From Methanobacteriota archaeon (GTDB taxonomy: Archaea > Halobacteriota > Bog-38 > Methanoflorentales > Methanoflorentaceae), in NCBI GenBank assembly GCA_028679495.1, contig JAJRBK010000080.1, positions 1 through 7,390 of the forward strand: a DNA stretch of 7,390 nucleotides, read 5' to 3'. Shown here one piece after another: positions 1 to 5,793 of the stretch. Position 1 is the first letter of the stretch, and the number at the start of each line of letters is the position of its first letter. A model generated the notes under the pieces. It did not search any database, was not told the DNA's origin, and saw only the letters and a program-made list of their open reading frames with translations. A program made the translations under genes and the position numbers.

Positions 1-2
1 CA

Positions 3-416
3 TATGCGGTGTTGTATAACGAGACGGCTACCATATCAGGGAGCGTCAATGGTGAGATGGTTCTCAGTCAAGATGTGTACAATACCACCTCTGCCCCTAC
101 ACAACAGGGTAGCGGATATGGCTGGGCCCATCTTGGTGCAGGACAAGGAGCTTCCATCTTATCGCCAGCGACTGTTCCTCCGGATACAAAAGGCGCAGGG
201 TACAACGCGTATGTATACTACAACAATTCTACACGCGGGTGGATCTACGGGAAAGAGCTTTACACGACAGTAGGGTGCAAAAACGTGGAGACAAATTTCT
301 GGGGGCTGTTTACAAACGCTTACGTTCAGACAGCGCTCGTCGTTTTGCTTATAGTAGCATTAACGCTCCTCGCCGTCCTTGTGCCACGCTTTAGGCAGAG
401 ACGGGAAAGCAACTAG
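3..416 (+). CDS. C-terminal part of a membrane-anchored surface protein (5' truncated)
   Basis: The reading frame is open from the window edge, so the true start lies upstream; the GTG at 9 is not a convincing start. About 137 residues are visible. Most form an extracellular-looking, Gly/Tyr/Thr/Asn-rich segment with several N-X-S/T sequons (NET, NTT, NNS/NST), compatible with archaeal N-glycosylation. A single hydrophobic span follows (around VQTALVVLLIVALTLLAVLV), then a basic tail (RFRQRRESN). This layout, outside domain then stop-transfer span then short positive cytoplasmic tail, suggests a type I surface protein held by its C terminus. The family was not recognised and no enzymatic motif is visible in the retained part. 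It converges on the permease gene, with 76 bp between the two stops. Coding and topology are well supported; function is unknown. Confidence 0.7.
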   Translation, partial: YAVLYNETATISGSVNGEMVLSQDVYNTTSAPTQQGSGYGWAHLGAGQGASILSPATVPPDTKGAGYNAYVYYNNSTRGWIYGKELYTTVGCKNVETNFWGLFTNAYVQTALVVLLIVALTLLAVLVPRFRQRRESN

Positions 417-492
417 ACTCAAAGGGTGGTGCCACAATGAGTAGGCGTCAATTAAGAGCCTCTTAGCTACATAGTAGAGATCCCGACGAGCG

Positions 493-1926
493 CTACAATT
501 TTTTCCGTATTAACCGTACGAGATATCCCAAGAAGACCCTCTGCGTGTGTGCACTCCTTGAGAGGGTCGCTTCCGTTGAATAGAAGTCTTTCTTTAGGGT
601 GGCGAGTTCTGTGCGGGGCGCATAGAGGACATAAATGGGAATGCCGATCAGGATTGAGAGGATGCCCAACGCAATCGTGCTCACGCCGCATGCATAGATG
701 AGAAGGGCACAGAGAATGATGCCCGCAACGGGGAGAATAGGACCAGTGAATCGCTCAAGATAGGTACGTTTATTATCGGGCCTCTTTTTCTCTCGCAACG
801 CCGGCACCGCAGCACATGTGGCTAGATAAACGAAAGCGAGGTTGAACGTGGAGAAGACAATAAGTTGTGTCAATCCGCCGACTAACGAGCCAAAGAGCGC
901 GAGAGCAGACTGTGCTATGATCGCCTTATAGGGTGTGGCATACCGAGGGTGGATCTGGCTAAAAGATCGTGGGAATAACCCCTCGAGGGAGATTGCATAG
1001 CCCAAGCGCGCCGTCGAAAGCGTGCCCGATTCATCAAATCCAGAGACTGAGATGAGGGCGCCAAGTGCGAGTATCGTGCCTCCGATGAGTGCAAGTGTAG
1101 GGGTGTATGACAAAACGACGCTGCCAGCTGTAGCAAGGGGCGCGGTGTCGTACTGAAGGGATGTCCAATTGACTGTTGCTAAGACCGTGAAGTTTGTCAC
1201 CACATAGAAAAACGTTACAATTGCCATGCCCATGACCATCGCCTTAGGGATGGTCTTCGTTGGATTTTCAATTTCGCCTGAGGGGATAACGGCGAGCTCA
1301 AACCCTGCATACGCCCACACGATGAGAATCAGCGCGGCTGAAAAGTTACCGAAGCCCAGTGGGGCAAATGGAGTGAGGTTTGAGGAGGCCGTGCCCGGGT
1401 GAACGACTAAGTAGACAAATCCTGCGACAATGAGAAGAAGGAGCGGGCTCAGCTTTGCGATAGTAAGAATATCGTTTGCCCGTCCCGCAGCCTTGGCTCC
1501 CCGCACGTTTACGTAGGCAATGATCACGACGAAGAGGATCTTAATGACAGCACCTTGGGCCCACGTGAGCGACGGGACAAAGTAAGTCAAATAGCGAACA
1601 AAGGCAACCGGCATGACGGCAAGCGCAGCGACTTCAGCGATCCACAGTGGCCATCCCACCAAAAAACCCGCAAAGTCCCCCCATACCGCACAGGCATAAG
1701 CAAACGGGCCTCCGACTCTTGGCATAAGAGCAGAGGCTTCCGCGAAGTTGAGTGCAATGATTATCGCAATAACCCCGGCGGCGATCCAAGCGATAAGGCT
1801 GGCAGGTCCCAGATATGCGCTTCCTAATGAAGCAACGATGTAGATATCTGCACCTACAGCACTACCGACTACTAAATTTGTGACGTCAAAGAGGTTGAGC
1901 TTCTGAGACGTTGAGCCGTTTTTCAT
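493..1926 (-). CDS. APC-superfamily amino acid/amine permease
   Basis: A 477-residue polytopic membrane protein, the usual length for the amino acid-polyamine-organocation (APC) superfamily, with about 12 hydrophobic segments along its whole length. The N-terminal TM1 has the glycine-rich signature (VGSAVGADIY, residues 20-29). TM2 is followed by the conserved ALMPRVGGPFAYA segment (66-79). The TM6 region (about 200-230) reads AYAGFELAVIPSGEIENPTK and IPKAM, the classic second APC signature. The family moves amino acids or amines across the cytoplasmic membrane by proton symport or exchange. The substrate cannot be read from sequence, but Asp27 replaces the usual Gly of the TM1 GSG-type loop, which may bias the site towards amines or cations (inference). 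The ATG at 1926 is supported by the immediate KNGSTSQKLNLFDV start typical of the family; no SD is visible. The gene stands alone, with non-coding spacers on both sides. Confidence 0.93.
   Translation of the reverse strand: MKNGSTSQKLNLFDVTNLVVGSAVGADIYIVASLGSAYLGPASLIAWIAAGVIAIIIALNFAEASALMPRVGGPFAYACAVWGDFAGFLVGWPLWIAEVAALAVMPVAFVRYLTYFVPSLTWAQGAVIKILFVVIIAYVNVRGAKAAGRANDILTIAKLSPLLLLIVAGFVYLVVHPGTASSNLTPFAPLGFGNFSAALILIVWAYAGFELAVIPSGEIENPTKTIPKAMVMGMAIVTFFYVVTNFTVLATVNWTSLQYDTAPLATAGSVVLSYTPTLALIGGTILALGALISVSGFDESGTLSTARLGYAISLEGLFPRSFSQIHPRYATPYKAIIAQSALALFGSLVGGLTQLIVFSTFNLAFVYLATCAAVPALREKKRPDNKRTYLERFTGPILPVAGIILCALLIYACGVSTIALGILSILIGIPIYVLYAPRTELATLKKDFYSTEATLSRSAHTQRVFLGYLVRLIRKKL
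499..504 (+). terminator. possible oligo-T terminator for the surface protein gene
   Basis: A run of six T on the + strand lies 83 bases past the stop at 416, just inside the 3' end of the opposing permease gene. Archaeal RNA polymerase commonly stops at T-rich tracts without a hairpin. A small palindrome at 453-465 (TAAGA, 3-base loop, TCTTA) lies between. The run is short, so the call is weak. Confidence 0.2.
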
Positions 1927-1960
1927 AGGAACTGAGCATAAGCTAATGAGAGATGCTCTA

Positions 1961-1968
1961 CTTAAGCG
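1961..1968 (-). promoter_or_regulatory. possible TATA box of the permease gene
   Basis: On the minus strand the sequence GCTTAAGTAG sits about 37 bases before the permease ATG. A start site 25-26 bases downstream of it would give a leader of roughly 10-12 bases, which fits the absence of an SD. It is only a partial match to the archaeal TATA consensus. Confidence 0.3.
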
Positions 1969-2175
1969 TTAGCCCGTGTGCCTTTTCGTTAACAAGCCTT
2001 CGTAAAACTTCGATCGTGTGACTCGCTTCGTTTGAAGAAGCAGCTCATAAGTCGGCCTTGATACCCCACAGCCTTGGCAACGAAGCACACACCCATAATA
2101 TGTGCAAACGAAAGAGCCGCCCCGCTTAAAGTCTATGCATTCGCGACGAGCGGAGCGTATCCTCTTAACTTTATA

Positions 2176-3561
2176 TCATGGCTTTCTCATGAGCAGGTAG
2201 ATTGCTCCTACCACCAGTGCCGGTATGCCCAAGCCCAGGAGCGAGAACTCAAGGACGGGCTGGGGCGGTAAACTCACAACGCTTGCTGGTTGTGCCAGAG
2301 AGAGTGCGTGCGTCGGAGCGGTATCGTTTGAGGGTGTTTCGAACGATGTCATGTCTAGAGGCGTAGCCGCCTGCAACTGTTCTGGTGTCTGTGTCACATT
2401 AGCCGGAACTGATGGGGTGGGAGTGGACTGTTGTTTAACGACCGTAGTGGGGGTCGCCTTGACCGTCGCAGCAGGAGTGGGCGTAGGAGTCACCTTGGAT
2501 GCTGTCGTTTGCGCCTTCACCGTCGGTTGGGCTTTCACCGTTGGCGTCGCGGTCGGCTTGACGGGTGGCTTCACCGTTGCTTTCACCGTTGGCGTCGCGG
2601 TCGGCTTGACGGGTGGCTTCACCGTCGCCACAGGAGTCTTCGCGACGATCTTCGGCGTCGGAGCGGGCGTCACCTTCGGTGCCGGCGTTGCGGACTGCTT
2701 CGCCTGAGCCGCCGCGTTCGTAGCAGGATAGGTCTTTTGGAGCGTGCTCACGATCTGGTCAAATCCCCATTGTTTGTAGGCGGCAACCGCGTCCGTTCGC
2801 AGGCTAAACCACGCGTGGAAGTGCGTGAAGCCACACCCATTCGCGTACGACCAGTCAAACATCTCCTTGTAGTTGGGCGACCCGCCGGTAAGGGAGTTCT
2901 GGCGTACCGGATTTGCAGAACTTCCCCATACGCCTGCAAGAAGACCGTTCTGCTTTCCTAATGCTGCAGCTTCCTTCGCCCCCTGCTGGATGGCCGGCCA
3001 CTGTTGTGGGTAGTAGCTCTCCCAGCTGTTCATAACCGTGCCGGGTTGCTTGTGGAATGGGTAGGTGGGTGCGTGCCACAACCCGCAGCGGTCGCAGTTG
3101 TAGTTGACATACCCTTTAAAGAATTGTGAGATGTAGCCGACGTCGCCGTCTCTGCCGCCTTCAGAGGCGACGTATTCCCAGCCCGCCGCTTTTAAGGATT
3201 TGAAGTAGTTGCCGTAGCTCGTGATGGGAGTCCCCTTATACTTGCCACCATCCCAGATAGGGAACTCAATGTCGAGGATTGGCTTCATGCCCATTGATCT
3301 GATCTTATTGAGCTCAGCTTGGTAGGTCCCCTGGTTACGGGCAATAAGCTGTACCGTTGTGAAGCCTTGTGATTTGAAGTACTGAAGCGATGCACCGTCC
3401 ATTACCACTTCGGGACACACGCCGATCTGATATTCGATGGGGTGGGTTGCCGTAGCTTTAGGCGTGGCAGCTGCTGCCACAGACGGCACCGCCGCAGTTG
3501 ATAAGGTAAAAAATGATATAATAGACAGCGTTGTCAAAAGCTTCTTAGTTGAGATGGTCAT
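2176..3561 (-). CDS. exported TIM-barrel-like protein with Thr/Pro-rich stalk and C-terminal membrane anchor
   Basis: A 461-residue surface protein. Residues 1-32 form a clear signal peptide: KK, a hydrophobic core, then SVAAAA ending near residue 32. Residues about 43-280 are globular. Alternating strands and helices (YQIGVCPE 44-51, FTTVQLIAR 67-75, MKPILDIEF 92-100, WEYVASEGG 128-136, YVNYNCDRCG 151-160, LLAGVWGSS 207-215, GFTHFHAWF 244-252) suggest a TIM barrel of glycoside-hydrolase type, with D97, E99, E134 and D138 as candidate active-site acids (inference). C156 and C159 form a CxxC. Residues about 285-400 are a low-complexity Thr/Pro/Lys/Ala/Val stalk with an internal 16-residue duplication. 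The tail at 436-461 has VLEF, a hydrophobic span, then MRKP, resembling archaeosortase-type sorting tails or a plain anchor. Start at 3561 is set by an AAGGAGG SD nine bases upstream. The exact family was not recognised; a cell-surface carbohydrate-active role is the best guess. Confidence 0.85.
   Translation of the reverse strand: MTISTKKLLTTLSIISFFTLSTAAVPSVAAAATPKATATHPIEYQIGVCPEVVMDGASLQYFKSQGFTTVQLIARNQGTYQAELNKIRSMGMKPILDIEFPIWDGGKYKGTPITSYGNYFKSLKAAGWEYVASEGGRDGDVGYISQFFKGYVNYNCDRCGLWHAPTYPFHKQPGTVMNSWESYYPQQWPAIQQGAKEAAALGKQNGLLAGVWGSSANPVRQNSLTGGSPNYKEMFDWSYANGCGFTHFHAWFSLRTDAVAAYKQWGFDQIVSTLQKTYPATNAAAQAKQSATPAPKVTPAPTPKIVAKTPVATVKPPVKPTATPTVKATVKPPVKPTATPTVKAQPTVKAQTTASKVTPTPTPAATVKATPTTVVKQQSTPTPSVPANVTQTPEQLQAATPLDMTSFETPSNDTAPTHALSLAQPASVVSLPPQPVLEFSLLGLGIPALVVGAIYLLMRKP
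2531..2628. repeat. 48-bp tandem duplication in the stalk coding region
   Basis: Two adjacent copies with a 48-base (16-codon) period. Positions 2531-2577 match 2579-2625 exactly, 47 bases; the single difference between copies is T at 2578 against C at 2626. On the minus strand each unit encodes the Val/Lys/Pro/Thr-rich run VKPPVKPTATPTVKA plus one residue. The period is a multiple of three, so the frame is kept. Near-perfect identity implies a recent duplication by slippage or unequal recombination, a common way for surface-protein stalks to change length. Confidence 0.9.
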
Positions 3562-3570
3562 GCCTCGGTG

Positions 3571-3577
3571 CCTCCTT
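3571..3577 (-). promoter_or_regulatory. strong Shine-Dalgarno of the exported protein gene
   Basis: The minus strand reads AAGGAGG followed by nine bases and then ATG (3559-3561). This is nearly full anti-SD complementarity and fixes the start just ahead of the signal peptide. It also implies a transcript with a leader, unlike several neighbours. Confidence 0.8.
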
Positions 3578-3771
3578 CTACTCCTAAGTTTGTGCTCTCA
3601 CACGTGGAAACTGAGATGATGATGAGTCACTATGGCCAGCCATGAGCGCTCTCTCACTGACATGTAAGCGGAGGAGCACCTATGCTTCTCTCCAAAATGA
3701 ACTGTTTCACCCGATCCAGCTTCACAAGCACTCTGAAACCAAGATAAATAAAGGTGTCGCTTAAAAACGGC

Positions 3772-3786
3772 AAAAAAGCTATATAG
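3772..3786 (+). promoter_or_regulatory. BRE plus TATA-like element upstream of the mini-ORF and hisF
   Basis: A purine-rich AAAAAAG (3772-3778), like a transcription factor B recognition element, directly precedes the palindromic CTATATAG (3779-3786). A start about 25-27 bases past the box centre falls near 3808-3810, before the SD at 3824. As the box is a palindrome, direction rests on the BRE side only. Confidence 0.45.
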
Positions 3787-3834
3787 GAGCATATTTCAAC
3801 TGCTCGGCTCTACGTCCGTTTCCAGGAGGGAGAT

Positions 3835-3879
3835 ATGCATTTAGTCCACGTCCGGCGGCGCTGTCAGCATGCAACGTGA
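3835..3879 (+). CDS. possible 14-residue His-containing leader peptide before hisF
   Basis: This short frame encodes MHLVHVRRRCQHAT and then TGA. Visible support: a strong SD, AGGAGGG at 3824-3830, four bases before the ATG at 3835; a BRE/TATA-like element at 3772-3786 that would put a start site about 15 bases before the SD; and three His codons in 14 (positions 2, 5 and 12) directly upstream of a histidine-biosynthesis gene, with the stop 26 bases before the hisF ATG. In bacteria, His-rich leader peptides control his operons by attenuation. An archaeal equivalent is not something I know to be established, the His codons are not consecutive, and no terminator/antiterminator pair is evident. 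It may instead be a chance ORF or a minor peptide. Confidence 0.3.
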   Translation: MHLVHVRRRCQHAT

Positions 3880-3880
3880 C

Positions 3881-3887
3881 TTAAACA
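3881..3887 (+). promoter_or_regulatory. TATA-like box of hisF
   Basis: TTAAACA sits with its centre about 22-25 bases before the tandem ATG codons at 3906 and 3909. This spacing predicts transcription starting at or next to the start codon, that is a leaderless hisF mRNA, in line with the absence of an SD before hisF. Confidence 0.45.
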
Positions 3888-3905
3888 TGTACAGATAACC
3901 TCATC

Positions 3906-4727
3906 ATGATGCTGACCAAACGGATTATTCCGTGCCTCGACGTAAAATATGGAAACGGGAACAGGGCGCTTGTAGTGAAAGGAGTGGAATTCATCTCGCT
4001 TAGAGAAGCGGGAGATCCTGTTGAGCTAGCGAAGCGGTACGATGAAGAAGGCGCGGATGAATTGATCTTCCTTGACATAACGGCATCACATGAGAAGCGA
4101 CAAACGATGCTTGACATCGTCAAGGATACCGCGGATCAAGTGTTCATACCCTTTTGTGTTGGTGGCGGCATACGCACCCTCGAAGACGTTATTCAAACTC
4201 TGCGGGCAGGAGCTGATAAGATAGCAATCAATACCGCAGCGGTGAAAAACCCGCAGTTTATCACACACGCTGCAGAAGCCGTCGGATCGCAATGCGTTGT
4301 CTTAGCTATAGATTGCAGACGGAATACAGACACAGAACGCGGCACCCATGTTATTCCGCTCGAGGATGGGACCTTGGTGTGGTATGAAGTAGTGATTTAC
4401 GGCGGAAGGACGCCGACCGGCATTGATGCGATCGAATGGGCGATCCGAAGCGAGCAGCTTGGCGCCGGTGAGATTATGCTGACAAGCATGAACAGAGACG
4501 GTACAAAGGATGGGTACGATATCCCTATAACGCGGGCAATATCAGAAGCGATAGACCTGCCGATAATCGCTTCTGGTGGCGCTGGGACGGCTGAGCACAT
4601 CTACGAGGGATTTGTGCATGGAAAGGCTGACGCATGTCTTGCCGCAAGTATTTTTCATTTTAAAGAGATCCCGATAGCTGCCTTGAAACAATACTTGCAA
4701 GGGCGCGGAATTCCCATGCGCGTATAG
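3906..4727 (+). CDS. hisF: imidazole glycerol phosphate synthase, cyclase subunit HisF
   Basis: HisF uses ammonia passed from the HisH glutaminase to convert PRFAR into imidazole glycerol phosphate and AICAR, linking histidine and purine synthesis in the cytoplasm. The 273-residue protein is a (beta/alpha)8 barrel. The N-terminal KRIIPCLDV carries catalytic Asp12, and AIDCRR carries the second catalytic Asp136. Phosphate-binding loops are VGGGIR (85-90) and ASGGAG (222-227), followed by AASIFH. The segment TSMNRDGTKDGYDIPITR is a HisF hallmark. Length exceeds the bacterial norm of about 253 because of an extra stretch near residues 140-160, as in archaeal homologues such as that of Methanothermobacter. 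The start has two ATGs in a row; the second (3909) gives the family-typical MLTKRIIPC and is as likely. No other his gene is in the window, so HisH must be encoded elsewhere. Confidence 0.97.
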   Translation: MMLTKRIIPCLDVKYGNGNRALVVKGVEFISLREAGDPVELAKRYDEEGADELIFLDITASHEKRQTMLDIVKDTADQVFIPFCVGGGIRTLEDVIQTLRAGADKIAINTAAVKNPQFITHAAEAVGSQCVVLAIDCRRNTDTERGTHVIPLEDGTLVWYEVVIYGGRTPTGIDAIEWAIRSEQLGAGEIMLTSMNRDGTKDGYDIPITRAISEAIDLPIIASGGAGTAEHIYEGFVHGKADACLAASIFHFKEIPIAALKQYLQGRGIPMRV

Positions 4728-4762
4728 CGTTAATACTCATAACATGACGCGACCTTAACGCT
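4726..4762. repeat. inverted repeat spanning both convergent stops, possible two-way terminator
   Basis: AGCGTTAA (4726-4733) and TTAACGCT (4755-4762) are perfect 8-base inverted copies separated by 21 bases. The left arm overlaps the hisF TAG and the right arm overlaps the TAA of the opposing carbonic anhydrase-like gene. It could form a stem at the 3' end of either transcript or bind a dimeric protein. There is no T-run beside it, and the loop is long. Confidence 0.35.
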
Positions 4763-5246
4763 GTTTTCCGCTTAGATAACGCTGTGCCAATTCAGCGTAG
4801 CTCTTTGCGTTATCCTCAATCCATTGAACCTGCTCGGCGGTGACCTCTTTGACCACTTTTCCGGGAACGCCGAGGATAAGACTCCGTTTCGGGATCTGCT
4901 TACCTTCAGTTATAACCGCCCCTGCACCCACGATGGAGCCTTCTCCTATCGTTGCGCCGTCTAGTACGATGGCTCCGATTCCAATAAGTACTGTATTCTC
5001 TACGCATGCCCCATGGACTATGGCCCCATGCCCGACCGTCACGTTGTCGCCAATCCTCGTTTCAACCCCTTCGCTGACGTGAATGATGGCATTATCCTGC
5101 ACACTCGTATTGCGGCCCAACTCGATGAGCGCCATATCACTTCGTAAAACAGCGCCAAACCAGATGCTCGAACCGGGCGCGATCGTCACGTTGCCTATCA
5201 CTGTTGCGGTTGGGGCTATAAATACGCCGGGAAAGCGGTCCTCCAT
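4755..5246 (-). CDS. gamma-class carbonic anhydrase-like hexapeptide-repeat protein
   Basis: A 163-residue left-handed beta-helix protein of repeated [LIV]-G-x4 hexapeptides, running from IAPTATVIGNVTI to IGEGSIVGAGAVI, with a C-terminal helix (about 136-158). It keeps the gamma-carbonic anhydrase zinc ligands: His56 (AIIHV), His73 and His78 (VGHGAIVHG). It also keeps the conserved polar residues Arg35 and Asp37 (LRSDM) and Gln50-Asp51 (SVQDN), matching the Arg59, Asp61, Gln75, Asp76 and three His set of Methanosarcina Cam. The acidic loop that carries the proton-shuttle Glu in Cam is absent, so this is closer to the CamH/YrdA type, where activity ranges from real CO2 hydration to none measured. 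It probably forms a trimer with metal at subunit interfaces in the cytoplasm, as no signal peptide is seen. The ATG at 5246 is supported by an AGGAG nine bases upstream. Confidence 0.92.
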   Translation of the reverse strand: MEDRFPGVFIAPTATVIGNVTIAPGSSIWFGAVLRSDMALIELGRNTSVQDNAIIHVSEGVETRIGDNVTVGHGAIVHGACVENTVLIGIGAIVLDGATIGEGSIVGAGAVITEGKQIPKRSLILGVPGKVVKEVTAEQVQWIEDNAKSYAELAQRYLSGKQR

Positions 5247-5255
5247 CAGTCGACG

Positions 5256-5260
5256 CTCCT
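5256..5260 (-). promoter_or_regulatory. Shine-Dalgarno of the carbonic anhydrase-like gene
   Basis: AGGAG on the minus strand, inside AAAAAGGAGC, lies nine bases before the ATG at 5244-5246. It decides the start and shows this mRNA has a leader. Confidence 0.7.
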
Positions 5261-5307
5261 TTTTGGAAGCAGATGGTATGTAGCTTCACGTTCAAAAACA
5301 GTCACTA

Positions 5308-5315
5308 TCTATATC
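5308..5315. promoter_or_regulatory. TATA-like element in the divergent spacer, possibly serving both genes
   Basis: TCTATATC lies in the 103-bp gap between the carbonic anhydrase-like gene (-) and the PPAT gene (+). Read to the right, a start near 5338 would give PPAT a leader of about 12 bases without SD. Read to the left (GATATAGA), a start near 5286 would leave about 40 bases containing the SD. Direction cannot be decided from sequence. Confidence 0.35.
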
Positions 5316-5349
5316 AAGATGTCTAAAGAGCGGTTAAAGAAACGATACT

Positions 5350-5793
5350 ATGAGGTCAGTCGCGGTCGGCGGAACATTCGATGTACTCCATGATGGGCAC
5401 AAGGCGCTCCTACGAAAAGCGTACGAATTGGGGCGTGTGACAATAGGCCTTGTTTCTGATAAGATGGCGAAGCACAAGGGTCACGCGGTGAATTCCTATG
5501 CGGTACGAAAGCGAGCGCTTACCTCCTATGTACTGGCACTTACTGGAGCTGATCCCGAGATTACCGAGCTCAACGATCCGTACGGGCCTACGTTAGAGAC
5601 ACAGTTTGACTATATCGTGGTCTCGCCCGACACAATCGACACGGCACGTGAGATCAACGCCATCAGAACGAGGCATGGGATGCTACCTATAACAATTATA
5701 TGCGTTGATTTTGTACGTGCTCGCGACGGCAAGCCCATATCGTCATCACGAATTCGCCGAGGCGAAATCGATGAACACGGAGTGCTTTTATGA
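5350..5793 (+). CDS. coaD: phosphopantetheine adenylyltransferase, archaeal type
   Basis: PPAT transfers AMP from ATP to 4'-phosphopantetheine, giving dephospho-CoA, the penultimate step of coenzyme A synthesis. The 147-residue protein is one nucleotidyltransferase Rossmann domain. GGTFDVLHDGH (residues 7-17) contains the conserved Thr9 and the HxGH motif (His14, His17) that binds ATP phosphates. SSSRIRRG (131-138) is the second signature, equivalent to ISSTxIR. The middle segment ITELNDPYGPT (71-81) is typical of the archaeal/eukaryotic-like PPAT group and unlike bacterial CoaD. There is no SD before the ATG. The stop overlaps the start of the next gene by four bases (ATGA), so the two are co-transcribed and probably translationally coupled. 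Confidence 0.95.
   Translation: MRSVAVGGTFDVLHDGHKALLRKAYELGRVTIGLVSDKMAKHKGHAVNSYAVRKRALTSYVLALTGADPEITELNDPYGPTLETQFDYIVVSPDTIDTAREINAIRTRHGMLPITIICVDFVRARDGKPISSSRIRRGEIDEHGVLL

Larger units (their letters stand above)
3562..3905. other. 344-bp divergent spacer between the exported protein gene and hisF
   Basis: No large coding region is convincing here; the longest minus-strand frame (3598-3792) lacks an SD and has no protein-like character. The spacer holds the SD of the minus-strand gene; a possible minus-strand TATA (CTTTATTTATC, 3742-3752), which would give a leader of about 160 bases; a plus-strand AAAAAAG plus CTATATAG promoter-like element at 3772-3786; the small His-containing ORF at 3835-3879; and the proximal hisF TATA at 3881-3887. 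Tracts around 3610-3660 loosely recall C and D boxes but do not form a convincing C/D RNA. Confidence 0.6.

Noticed and set aside
1927..2175. Non-coding RNA or tRNA in the 249-bp spacer
   Set aside because: Only short inverted repeats are visible (for example GCACA/TGTGC near 2086-2106). No T-loop motif, cloverleaf or riboswitch pattern could be made out.
2074..2271. 65-codon plus-strand frame in the permease/exported protein spacer
   Set aside because: It runs into the 3' end of the real minus-strand gene, has no SD or convincing TATA, and its product resembles nothing recognised.
2225..2961. Long plus-strand frames opposite the exported protein gene, encoding Val/Gly-rich or Arg-rich sequence
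   Set aside because: They are mirror images of the Thr/Pro/Lys-rich stalk, with compositional bias and repeats, and have no SD, promoter or family likeness. The minus-strand gene has a signal peptide and a strong SD.
3603..3662. C/D-box small RNA (ATGATGA near 3616, CTGA near 3657)
   Set aside because: No credible C' and D' pair and no closing terminal stem; the motifs are short enough to occur by chance.
3598..3792. 64-codon minus-strand frame upstream of the exported protein gene
   Set aside because: No SD, odd composition, and it lies where the leader and promoter of that gene are expected.
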